Positions 1 to 10,600 of a stretch of DNA of 64,000 nucleotides are shown one piece after another. A model generated the notes under the pieces. The model made no database searches and was not told the DNA's origin. It worked only from the letters and a program-made list of their open reading frames with translations. The stretch's first letter is position 1; the number at the start of each line of letters is the position of its first letter. The stretch comes from Isoetes taiwanensis. Taxonomy: Eukaryota; Streptophyta; Lycopodiopsida; Isoetales; Isoetaceae. A program made the translations under genes and the position numbers. The DNA lies in NCBI GenBank assembly GCA_021234155.1, contig JAJEKV010000002.1, positions 9,541,630 through 9,605,629 on the forward strand, in the 5' to 3' direction.

Positions 1-560
1 CCTCAGAACATCCCTCCCGATGGTTGCTTTAATCCAAAAGTTTCAGATTTTGGCCTATCATCTTAAGTTACTTCTGGGAATAGCATATCTCAAATCCAAA
101 CCAGTGTGAGAGGAACACCAGGTTACCTTGCCCCCGGAGGGTTTCTGCAATCCATAGCAAATCCAAAATGTGATATATATAGCTGGGTGGCATGGTGTTA
201 TTTGAACTCATTGAGGACGAAGGAATCTAGACTTAACAAAAGCCAGATTCTAATCTCAGCTGGCACTCTCTTCCAGCATGGGTGGTGAATGAGATTAAGC
301 AGGGCACGTAGAATTGTATTCTAGACCCAAACTGGCTGCAGATGCATCGAATGGGGAATATGAAGAAGATGTGAGGAGGGGCTGATCATCGGCGTTGTGG
401 TGTATAAGAGGGAAAACCCTGCAAATGACCTTCCTGGATGAACATGTAGTGTACATGCTAAAGGGGCTGAGTAGATAGGATGATCCACCATTAGACTATC
501 ATTTCACAGTGCAAGCTCAGGGAACCATAGAGATCAGCTCAACTCATGAAATCCACAACA
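1..560 (+). pseudogene. Receptor-like Ser/Thr kinase fragment (S-receptor/lectin type)
   Basis: C-terminal half of a plant receptor-like kinase domain, cut by the window edge. Frame 1 opens with the end of the catalytic loop (PQN, the N of HRDxKPxN) and the magnesium-binding DFG in NPKVSDFGLS (about 37-60). A stop follows at once (64-66), then the activation-segment end RGTPGYLAPG (109-138, normally GTxGYLAPEW) and the alphaF motif KCDIYSW (166-186, normally KCDVYSYG). Past the stop at 286-288 the usual C-lobe order can still be followed across frames: NEIKQG, ILDP, then VVYMLKG and DDPPL near 445-500, typical of G-type lectin S-receptor-like kinases. Several stops and shifts mean it cannot be translated as it stands. 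Family assignment is strong; the subfamily is inferred. Such kinases normally act at the plasma membrane; this piece lacks the extracellular, membrane and N-lobe parts. Confidence 0.85.
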
Positions 561-599
561 TTGTGTATGTCCATGATGGTAGCAGTACTAAACTTAAGC

Positions 600-1860
600 A
601 AACCTGATGCCTTAATCACCGTGGCCATCATGCCATGAACGATCAGATGCAATATCTAATTGTGCAGATCTTGGCTTCTAGATACTACCATCATGTATAT
701 TAAGCACCTGTATTTAAACGTGTTCTACAAGAATTTTAGACCCCATATGGATAACAAGGCCTTATATTTCCAATCAACTATAGAAAACTAGGTTGAACCC
801 ACCTTAAAAAGATCAAGAAAGAGAATGTTGCGTTTAACAGTCTTGTATAGTGATTTTGGTGGAATGTCGGACTCATGTTAGGCATGTCTCCATCAATTGC
901 AGGGCCCAATATTATAATAACATTACTTCGCCATGTATTTTTTGAATAGTCAAAAAAGGTATATGTAATCAAATTTTAATCTTATATCTACCACATGTTG
1001 GAAGAAAAGACAATTGTCTTAGGGGATATGGACACAGACTTAATGCATCTTAGCTCTTGTGTAGACAATCATCATGCAATTTCTCACGAATTGAAAACTT
1101 TGTCAAGAAGATCCTCTCTTGCGGTTATGGCCATTCCAAACCATGCCCCTTTTGAATGCGACGGTCTTCACACGATGGTCAGCTCCTTGTAGAGTTCCAA
1201 GTCTTGGAGATAGAAAAGTAAACTCTATAAGAAGACAGCGATGGACGGATACTGACTAAATCGGTCTACCGGGACCCAAAACAAAGGGACAAGCAGCTAA
1301 AAGTAATAATATTGCTCAATTTTCTTCTGCAGATTCTACTAAATAGCATTGATGTCATAGGTTCTCATTTCTACTAAGGTTTGTGCAATGCTGCTTAACG
1401 TTAGAATTGTTCAGAAACTGCTTCTTTATCTATGGATCTAACCGTCCAAAGATACCCCATGTCAGTTAAACCCATGTATCTTACAAAAGTAATTTCAATT
1501 TTATACAATAGCACCATCTTTTGAATCTTAATTCTTAATGAATTATGAGGATTTCATAATCAATAGATTCACCCATATGTTGCAATAGTTATTCAAACTT
1601 TAGAGAAACTGGCAGTTTTTCTATCAATCTAGAATTGCATTCCTATTTTCTACTATGAAAGGGTCTAAACTTTGCTAAAATTGAAAGTAATTGTTGTTTT
1701 ACGATAAAATACATTGAGTTGCATGTTCCTATCTTTGGCATCTATCATTTGACACTAGTTGAAGTCGTTAAACTCCATTTTGCTCAAACAAAAAAAGCTC
1801 GAGGTTGGAGAATTATTTCTCTATTTTCATTATAATTTTTGATTTATGTGTTGTTAACGA
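600..1860. other. AT-rich stretch, nothing recognised
   Basis: Only short ORFs in unrelated frames, the longest a 65-codon one at 995-1192 that I do not recognise. No repeat or RNA signature seen. Confidence 0.5.
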
Positions 1861-1861
1861 T

Positions 1862-1986
1862 ATGGGCTACAGTACAATGATTTTTAGAGGCATTCCAGTA
1901 TTAACTTAAACATATAATCTTCATTTAAATTTCGTATACAAAATTTAAATAAAGATTATATGTTACAATGCTATAATAAAGCCCAT
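1862..1986. repeat. Fold-back (MITE-like) element with long AT-rich stem
   Basis: Positions 1909-1932 and 1941-1964 are 24-nt inverted repeats with one mismatch around an 8-nt loop. Outside the core the pairing weakens, but ATGGGCT (1862-1868) and AGCCCAT (1980-1986) are perfect inverted ends, so the whole looks like a ~125-bp non-autonomous fold-back element. I see no convincing target-site duplication, so the superfamily is open. A small-RNA hairpin precursor is a less likely alternative. Confidence 0.55.
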
Positions 1987-2480
1987 CTAGGCCAATTGAA
2001 GTCTCATGAGGATAACGAAATATGCATTCTACTTATATCTATACAAGAGAGTAGTACGATGCCACTTGCATCGCATTCGACGTGGTGTTCAGTAAATTGA
2101 GCAAATTAAGAAAGTAAAAGTTCTAAATACAGAATTTAAGCCAATGCAATGTCTTCAAATAAAGGAACTAAAAGCAAAGAACAACTTATATCAAATACAA
2201 AGTCGTAATTGTAGAAGGATGTACAACTAATAGCAAGTGGCAATGATCTTGGAACCAATAAAGCTGGATCTTGTGAAAAAGGCTAGTCAGTTTAGTATGC
2301 TAGTCTTCATATCAACAACCACTCTTTATTGCCACTCTTTCAAATCCATATCAACCCACTCCTTGAAATTGAAATTCCATGTATTATACCTTCTAATGAG
2401 GTCTTAACACCTAGAGTTTAATCAAAAATCCAGTTAGACTGCTCACTTCGTTATCTTTAGGATGACTTATTTCTACCAAG
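1987..2480. other. AT-rich stretch, nothing recognised
   Basis: No coding, repeat or RNA signal that I can support. Confidence 0.45.
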
Positions 2481-2760
2481 CCGAATCAATTCATAATATG
2501 TTGAGTTCTCCACATAGAATATAATATGATTCAATATGGCACTTCAAAAATTTTTCTAAGGCATAGTCCATGTTATATAAGGAACAGGTTGAGAATAGTA
2601 TCTTTGCAATTGTAGCACATGGCCAATGGAATTGCATATTTGCTCTCTCACTCATGTGGTTAAACACTTGTAATGCAGCGCCTAGATTGCCACACTTGCT
2701 ATACATGCACAGAAGTGCAATTTTTTCAAATAGTATCTTGCGGATGTTAGATGCTTAAAA
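2480..2760 (-). pseudogene. Pentatricopeptide repeat (PPR) protein fragment
   Basis: The minus-strand reading frame at 2491-2706 starts MYSKCGNLGAALQVFNHMSE, which is almost textbook for one repeat of a plant PLS-class PPR protein (consensus like MYSKCGxLxxAxxVFxxMxE). These proteins bind organellar RNA and act in RNA editing or processing in plastids and mitochondria. After this repeat the frame no longer follows the 31-36 residue PPR period clearly, and upstream (2707-2820) only a degraded piece in another frame is visible. With about one repeat left of a protein that normally has ten or more, this is a relic or a retro-fragment. The repeat call is good; nothing can be said about which family member it came from. 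Confidence 0.6.
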
Positions 2761-3015
2761 TGAAACTTCAAGATGTGTAAGTAGCAAAATCTTCCTCTGA
2801 TAGATTCCCTTTATATGAGTCTTTCTAGCTTCCTTGTCTTCTAACATGTCGATAATAAGTTATTTGTATTGCTTAGCATTGGATCCTTATAATTGTCTAA
2901 CTTCTCAACTCTTGACGCTTCCACCTCCTAAATAATGATTTTCCTTATTCAAATCCATTTGTTCGGATAAAATTTCCCTTTTCATATTTGTCTGCTTTCG
3001 GACAGCCGGCCCCTT

Positions 3016-3627
3016 TGTCTCTGCTCTGCCTTCATTGCCCTACCTGCCTTCTTTGCCCTTCCTCCAACGCAATCTCTCTTTCCTTCCTTTGACTGCATCA
3101 GAAGGCCCATCACCCCAGAGGTTGGTTCCCTGTTCGAGGGGGTTTGCTCAGTTAATTTTACTTTCAAGCCTGCTTGTTCCCAAACGGGGCTTCTAGTGCC
3201 ATTGATTCCCTGCATCAATTTGGTTTGCCCAATTTCCTCAAGTCATTTCCCCGCACCTCGGCCCACATACCCCGCCTCCCCTACTCAAGTCCTCTTCCCC
3301 AGCTCCTGGGCTGGCCTCCCCCAAGCCGCCCTCCAAAGAATGACTTGGAAAGCCAAGGAGATGGCCAGGAAAGTGGCCAAGGCTATGCCTCACATTCCAC
3401 CTCCCCGCAGCCCCCAACACAAAATGCCTTGGGGAACCTTCCACTGCCCCGCCAGAGCACTCCATCTGGACTCTCAGGCAATGTGAGAGTCCTAGTTTTA
3501 CTATCATTATGGAGGAGTAATCGAGCAATTAGTTATCACTACCGGAGGAGTACCGAAATCCACTCATCAGCATCTATTCCACCTATATAAGTCCGATAAG
3601 GTGGTTGCTCTCGCCTTACGCAAGCAA
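3016..3627 (+). repeat. 5' LTR
   Basis: Matches 7041-7655 along its whole length with many short indels. Shared landmarks are the ATCAATTTGGTTTGCCCA block (3213 on), AACACAAAATGCCTTGGG (3417 on), a twice-repeated GGAGGAGTA motif (from 3511 and 3544) and the end GCCTTACGC. It is C-rich in the first 450 bp. Confidence 0.7.
3583..3592 (+). promoter_or_regulatory. TATA box of the LTR
   Basis: CTATATAAG lies about 35 bp before the LTR end, and the 3' LTR keeps CATATAAG at 7615-7622. The conserved position in both LTRs supports a promoter role; transcription would start close to the LTR end, leaving a very short R-U5. Confidence 0.45.
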
Positions 3628-4069
3628 ATATCCGCCCTGACGCATAACCCTCGTCAATGCGATTTTGGTTACTTCCGCCTACGTATCCCATAACCTACTC
3701 ATCTCAACCACACTGTAGAGAATTCGACATGCATTGACTATGATAGAGGATTCTCAGACATTTTCCCTGGGAACTGCACTGTTATGGAGCTTGAGCCCTC
3801 ATTGGAACATTATCAGTCAATATCAAAATCAAGCTCAACTTCCCCGTGACCACCTCTATAAGTATACTTTGAGTTGACGCCACGGTGCAAACCGAGCCAG
3901 AGATGTTCCCAAGTACCTCTCGAGTAGATTCCATGGTCCAAATCCTACGTTAAACTAATCGAGCCACCGCCATATACGTGACCTTCGTATATAGATATGC
4001 AAGAGTTTCCGACTGGACATAGAAGCATAGTTAAGGCCTCATAACAGAGCAATACGAGTGTGGCTCGTG

Positions 4070-4500
4070 ATCGCTTTTAAGGTGCTCTCATTGAATTTTC
4101 ATATTATGGAAATTGCAGAAGCAAGTTCAGGTTCGTGTTCAGATATAGAAGCAGTTACATGATTTTTCTTGGATACAATGCATATCTGAAACCCAGGAAC
4201 TTTTACAATGCAAAGAGTGGGCACGCATCAGCCTGACAGGGTACAATACCTCCTAGTGCACTTTTCGGAATCCTGGGATAGGCTACATGTTTTGCAGCAT
4301 GGTTGTCGCCTCAAAGGCACTCACTTCTTGGTACAGGAGGACCTCTCAACCAATCCAAATAACTCTGCCAAAGAAGAGCTCTCGCAAGGTTCGAGAGGCC
4401 GCCCGTATTAAATGGGTGGCATATCATGAGACTCAAGAATTTGATCAAGGGTCTGCAAACCCCTAGTTGGGGTATTTCTAGGTCCCTGCCCATGTTTGGC
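4070..4500 (+). pseudogene. Possible LINE ORF1-like (nucleic-acid-binding) fragment
   Basis: Reading across frames gives the ordered pieces GCRLKGTHFLVQEDL (4299-4343), then a basic stretch with KEEL and REA-like residues, then LIKGLQTPS. The order 'short beta segment, VQEDL, charged helix' resembles the C-terminal RNA-binding part of plant L1-type ORF1 proteins. The longest open piece is 67 codons (4208-4411). The resemblance comes from pattern recall only; a gag-like protein of the surrounding LTR element is an alternative. Confidence 0.3.
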
Positions 4501-4980
4501 ATGCTCTGTTTTTCCTTTTTAAAATTTTGTAAACTTGTATAGTTCTTGGTTCGATGATCTGTGGCTTTTTGTCCTCATTCCATGCATGGGAGGTCCTATA
4601 GATGATCTTTTCCTTTTCTTTTTTTCCTTTCTTTGGGGAGAGGCTGGAACAAGTTGTTGTGATTATGGAGGAAGCAAGTAATTATTATTACATGTAGTTT
4701 ATTCTAGGATGGGATTCTAGTGATAAGCCTTCGCAAGGGCTTGGACAAACGTAAGGCATAGAAATCAGCCCCCAAAAACCCCGCATGGAGTAGAAGTCAA
4801 ACAGATGTCAGCCACCCCTCAGACCTTGCACATCACCAACACAACAAATCCAGACAACAAACATACCATAGATAGCATCACCTAGTGGAAAACATCACCC
4901 AAATGAAAGTGGAAGAAAAACATGATAAATAAGGGAAATACCCAAAGCAATAATATACCAAACAAAGAAGGGGAGGGTGG

Positions 4981-5515
4981 GTTCCGAAGAGAATGAGGTA
5001 ATCACAGAAGAGGAAGCGCCGGCGAGACGCTGGAAGCCGAATCAGCGCTTAAAATAGCAAAACCCCAACTGTGATGCCGCATGTGTAAGATAGATAAGCC
5101 TCAGCCCTATTCTAGAATGTCGATCCGGCTGTCCTGATCGACGGGATTCTAGGATGGGGCTCGTGATGAAACCAACAAACCGCCCTAATACCGTGAGAAC
5201 TTCCTTATCAAAACTAGGAATCGAGGACAAGGTCAAGGTGACGGCTACAAAGGCCGAAAAGGACAAAGAAGAACGGTAAACGCCACCACAAAAAGTCCTC
5301 AAGCAGAAGCAGCTTCTCCTTCCCCGCCTCGGAAACAATTCAAAGAGAATAAGGTACCGAGAGAAGAGGAAGCCGATGAGACGCTGGAAGTCGAATCAGC
5401 GCTTAAAATAGCAAACTGTCCTCAGATAAGGCGTCGCGATGTGCAAGACATGCATGTCAGCCTCTATTCTCCCTAGAATGTCGATCCATAACTCTGGACG
5501 ACGGGATTATAAACT
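4981..5515. repeat. Direct duplication, ~175-bp units ~355 bp apart
   Basis: Positions 4981-5160 and 5335-5515 share GGTTCCGAAGAGAATGAGGT-like starts, GAGACGCTGGAAG, GAATCAGCGCTTAAAATAGC, AGAATGTCGATCC and a GACGGGATT end. They diverge by many small indels. Confidence 0.7.
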
Positions 5516-5989
5516 TCAAGCTGCATGTACGTATTTTATAAATTGATCTTTAGGTAGAGGTTTTTTAGTTGCAATATTTGGTTTTTTCTTTGGGTAGATC
5601 TTTTTCTAGTTGCTATATGTAAAGCGTATAAATTTAAATCCCAAGTTTTATTTTTCTATATATAAAGCATTTGCAATTTGCTTGGATAGAATTTACATCA
5701 TTGATATCATCCAAATATATTCTCTTGTCAATTCATTATTTGGGGGTGGTTTTATGAAGTTGTCAAAATAGAGAAATGCTTTAAATAACTTACTACATAT
5801 TCCAATGCATAAGATATGCGATATGGACTTTAACATGGACAAGATATGCCATATGGCATAAATAGCCTGACACTATGCAAATCTGATTTTAGCTTGTTCA
5901 TATTCTTGTGTTCGGACAAGATTTCAACCTAGGGGGATTGGAAGAGTCTATGTCTTAGAAATTGTTCATATCGTGCTTTATTTTTTGAT

Positions 5990-6880
5990 GGAAGCAATGG
6001 CCATTGTTATTTTCTTGATGAAGCTTTAGGAAGCATGACAATACAAGCGAGCACAACAGTCACGACATTGCTCAAGCACATGTGCCACCAACAAACTAAC
6101 TAAGATAGACAAGAGAAGAGAGCGAACGCAATTAAAAGAAAGCCACATACAGGCATCTCCACTAAGACACAATATGATCTCCACCAAAACACAACATGAG
6201 TCACAATGTTGATACATCTAGGCATCTCCAGTAAAACGCAACATGTGTCACAATGCTCATCTCCACTAAAACACAACATGAGTTACAATGCTAATATGCT
6301 GATGACCTCACATGAGTCACATTGCTACAGAGTACATCAAAAGCTTTGAAACTGTAACCATTATAGTTGAGATTAAAAAACCTTGCCCTTTCGGGTTTTC
6401 GAGAAAAAACCCTGACGATAATAGAAGCACTAATCAAAGATTGGGTTCTCAATTGAGTACAACAAGGCTTAAACAAAACTGATAATCTTGATTCTTTGAT
6501 TCTCATATATGTCTCACAACTATGCTTGATTCTCCTATAACAAAGCTAATAGAGTAGACCTGCAACCATAAGTCATAAAGAAATACCAGAATCTCATGAA
6601 CAACCTGGAGCATCTCCACTGGAAACGAAAGCCTGAGGCACAATGCTAAGAACCACACATTAGCCACAATGCTAATACTGCCCGAGCCATTATGCTCCAT
6701 TAAAACATAATAAGAGCCACAAAGCTCTCACAAAGTCACCATGCACCAACAAGAGCCACACATTAGCTATGATGCTAACGCCTCTGCCGCAAAGTCACTA
6801 AATAAAATAAGAGGCCAGCTTATTATTAGCTTGGCGCAATGCTAATGCTACCACATCCCTCGGTGAGAAACTTCTCAAAT
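5990..6880. repeat. Degenerate tandem repeat rich in CACAATGCTAA motif
   Basis: Imperfect units built from CATCTCCACTAAAACACAAC, ATGAGTCACAATGCT and AATGCTAATGC recur from about 6145 to 6310 and again from 6600 to 6860. Unit length wanders around 40-50 bp. No coding signal. Confidence 0.6.
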
Positions 6881-7016
6881 CCGGAAGCAATGGATCAAAG
6901 GATGGAGACTCAAGATCTCTACATAGGTCTCACCCCAATGTTTCTTACACTTGGTGGGTGGGTGGGTGAGATGGTCAAAGGCAAAGCAAAAGGGAGGATG
7001 TGCAGATGAGTCGGCG

Positions 7017-7040
7017 AGAAGGGAAATGAAAAGAAGGGGT
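7017..7040 (+). other. Polypurine tract before the 3' LTR
   Basis: An almost pure A/G run ending AAAAGAAGGGG directly abuts the TGTCTC start of the second LTR. This is the expected position of the plus-strand DNA synthesis primer in an LTR retrotransposon. About 50 bp upstream (6953-6968) lies a (GGGT)n run. Confidence 0.65.
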
Positions 7041-7655
7041 TGTCTCCTCCAAGCCTCGCTTCATTGCCCCACCGCTTCTTTGCCCCTTCCTTCAACGCAG
7101 CAATCTCTCTTCCTTCCTTTGGATCGCATCGTAAGGCCCATCACCCCAGGCTGGTTCCCCTGCTCAGGGGTTTGTCTCTGCTAATTTTAATTCCCTTCAA
7201 GCCCCGCTTGTTCCCAAATCCATTTCTAGTGCTAGCCGGATTCCCTGCATCAATTTGGTTTGCCCACTTCAAGTCATTTCCTGCACTGCACCCACATACC
7301 GCCTCCCCTACCAAGTCCTCTTCCCCCAAATTTCTGGGCTACTTCAAGTCGCCCTCCAGCAATGACTTGAAAAGCCAAGGAGATGGGCTGTGAAAGGGCT
7401 GTTGCTATGCCTGGGCCTCGCTTATCTCCACCTCCCCGCACCAACACAAAATGCCTTGGGAACCTCTTCCAATCGGGCAGCTCGCCAGATATCTTTACTC
7501 CGACTCTCAGGTAAATGAGTCCTAGTTTTTAGTTATCATTATGGAGGAGTAATCGACAATTAGTTATCACTTCATCGAGGAGTAATCGAACCGACATATC
7601 GCGACTATTCCACCCATATAAGTCCGATAAGGTAGTTGCTCGCCTTACGCGGCCA
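7041..7655 (+). repeat. 3' LTR
   Basis: Second copy of the LTR, starting TGTCTC and ending near the GCCTTACGC block. It differs from the 5' LTR by numerous 1-5 bp indels scattered throughout, so divergence cannot be used to date the insertion given the read quality. Confidence 0.7.
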
Positions 7656-10600
7656 TTCAAGTAATTAGACAATTCACTAGGACCGTGGACGATATAATGA
7701 ACATAGGCATTAAGCCCAAATTGAAAATGGAGGACACGACCCCATTACAAAACAATTTAGAAAGCAAAAATGTGGAAAATGTTTACAAATGCATTCCTCT
7801 ACTGAAGACTGGGCAATATTTTGCCCAGAATCATATGATAGGTAGACCCTTGTATTTGGGGGTTTGATATTTTGATTTTTGGGGAATTTTGTATGGGAGA
7901 TTTTGGGTTGCCCATAGGGAGGCAAATCCTCGCTTATGTGGATTTTTGGTATGTCCTAGGTATATGCTGGAATATACCTAGGATATGCTAGTAACTGCTC
8001 CAAACTAATTGTCTTTATAAAACCGTGGTCACTCTCGTGGTTCTGGATCGCTGGATGTTCTAAAACGTAGTCAAGTAATCCGGGATCGGGTCTAATCCGG
8101 ATGCAACCGCAGGCAACAATGTATGCCGCACCCCCGTGCTTACGTCCATTAGGTGCGGTGGGAAGCATGACAAATGGTGATATTCTAACAAGTAAATAGT
8201 CTTTTTTTGCTTGAAGTTGTGTTTTTAACAAATATCGTTAGCTTTGCTGCACCTAAAGCAATGTATCACACTTTGGGCATACATAATTGAAATGGTAACT
8301 TTCTTCTAATATTTCCTTCCTCAAGTGTGCCCTATTGCTGTCGTGAATGGCACTCATTTCTTGCAACTTTTAGACATAGTAAAACAACAAATGTAATCCG
8401 CTTGTTTCTTCTCGCAGTCCTCATCCCTGTGTAAGAAATGAGAGTTGTTTTTGGCTGGTCCAACTACTACTACCGCATGTCTTAATGTAAATTAAGTGTA
8501 CAAAGTGTTAAGTGGTCATGGCAAATGTCAGATCTATGTAACGCCGAAAGTGGTACAAAGCTTAGATGGGAAGGAAAGGTCCTCTAATTGCAACACTCCG
8601 CTATAAAACCCAATATTGGTACAAATTGTAATTACCGGCTATTGAAGGATATGAATGAGGGTGTGCTCTATGTTATGCATTCTTGCTCATATTGATAAAC
8701 ATGTCAATATGATGTATGTATAACAATGAAGACTTCATTAACATTCCTCAAATGGCTTCAAAATGTTTTAGTTCCTCGCTTTTAAGGAAAAGGTAAATTA
8801 ATCAGATATCTTGTCAATCAAAATGAAGAAGTTTCAACTTGTACGCCAAATTTCCACATTGACACTCCATCATTGCCTTTGCATGCAAGATCCAAAGATG
8901 TTATGACAAATAATTCTAAATTGTCCTTTACAAGAATCCTCTTAGAAAACCATGAAGCAAGCTCCACCCCCTCGACACTAGAAACATGGCTCTGTTCAAA
9001 GAATCTGCAAGAAATTTTAGTCTCCGCCTAAAAATCTCCATTTGACTCAATCCTTGCCCAAAACCGCTCCCCCCTAACCCCGCTAATAAATCAATCCCCC
9101 TTGTCAGAAAGGGATGCAGATCACACAATAGGCATCAATGGCCACATACATACAAAGTGTAGAAGAAAAACAAGAATCAGCCAAAAGATGAATCAAAAGT
9201 TCTATCTCCATGAATCGTCACCATCCTTGCTCCATGAAAGTTTCCTTTGACTCTGGCGCGCTTAGAACATGGGGCAGCAAGTCACAAGACAAGAAGGATG
9301 GATCCACTTCATAAAGCACTAAGGACCTGTCAAAATGTAATACTATATTCCCTCCAAACACATTCACAATGTACAAAACCTGAGTGCGCTCAATATGTGT
9401 ATCTCACAAACAATACAAGGCAAGCAATATAGAAGACATGGAGCTATGTGCCATAATACTCAATTGGCATGAGAAATGACGAAATGAGCCTACAATGAGT
9501 GCATCCTACCAAGTAGCGAAGTAAGATGCATGGCAATGAGAGCAAATTCTAATGCAAGCGAAAGTGCGTAAAATTTTATAAGAGTCCATATCATATAGAT
9601 AGATGGATAGTATTTTAACGTCACGCCACTAGGCAGCATCCAAAAAAATAAAATAAAGCAGACTATAAGTTCTGCCCATGTCTGAAAAAATCAAGCCTAT
9701 ATAAACTGCTCATAAGCTCTGGCATTTAGACAAGAAAATGAGACCTAGGTGTACTGGAACAAAGAGGCTCTCTGATGCTCAAGATCTTTGAAGTCCAAAC
9801 TATCTGCCAGCTCTAGTCTATCTAACATAAAACCAACGGCAAAGCAGACGTCCCTTTACCTAGTCACGGCTCTGAAGCATGAAAGAAAGGTTCTGAAGTA
9901 GCAAATTATACCCAAGACACTTTACTTGAAGGTCATTGCAAAGCAGCACCTATACCGACCGAAAGAAAAATGCAAAGATGCCTTGGAATGATGTGGATAC
10001 ATCCTCGTTAGCCATCTCGCTCAGAATCTATAGTATGTGGAAGTTTCAGTTAGGTATTCTTCTCTTGAAGATCAAGATTCATTTGAATTAAACTAGTTGG
10101 CTAACCATTAAACCCATAACGAAATATCAAGAATAGAATCGAGATGAAAAATTTCCTGATATACACACGTACCAAGCATGTGTATACCAAGCATGCTCTC
10201 AAATGTGTCCTGTGTCAAATTTTAATGGTTTTGATGATATCATGTAGACCACAGATTAGTGTGTACTTATTTCAGTTTCCCTTGTGCACATATAAAAGCT
10301 CCTCTTGAAACTGACCAAACCGTAGAATAGTGAGGAATGTTAGCTTAAGTTGTTTTTATATTACGCACAAATGGATGTCAAGGGCTGATGTGATTGTAAT
10401 GTCAATTGCAGTTGAATTGACACAAAACAAACAAGATGGTGTAATATTCAGCTGCAGATCCTGAAGTAGCAACTTTTCTAGTCTTTTGCACTAACAACTT
10501 AAACTCAGCTGCAATAGAGTTCCTCCTTAAAAGTGCCCTTTAAATATGCAAGAGTGTGCTTGACACCAATTTAATTGTTTCTGCATGCCTATAGTTGATC

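Larger units (their letters stand above)
3016..7655 (+). mobile_element. LTR retrotransposon, nearly non-coding (nonautonomous type)
   Basis: Two ~610-bp direct repeats (3016-3627 and 7041-7655) begin with TGTCTC and carry the same sequence blocks, including a TATA-like box near the 3' part. A purine-only tract ends immediately before the second repeat, which is where the plus-strand primer of an LTR element belongs; this sets the plus orientation. The internal 3.4 kb shows no protease, reverse transcriptase or integrase motifs. It holds a short L1-type ORF1-like piece, a direct duplication at 4981-5515 and tandem repeats at 6.0-6.9 kb. A tRNA primer-binding site is not convincing after 3627, and no clean 5-bp target duplication is seen. 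Best read as a large nonautonomous LTR element or a degraded one. Confidence 0.65.

Noticed and set aside
3174-3590. 138-codon proline-rich ORF at 3174-3590 and its overlaps
   Set aside because: Lies inside the LTR; the second LTR copy does not preserve it.
7956-8231. 91-codon minus-strand ORF
   Set aside because: No family recognised, no splice or promoter signs; kept only as a note in the gap entry.
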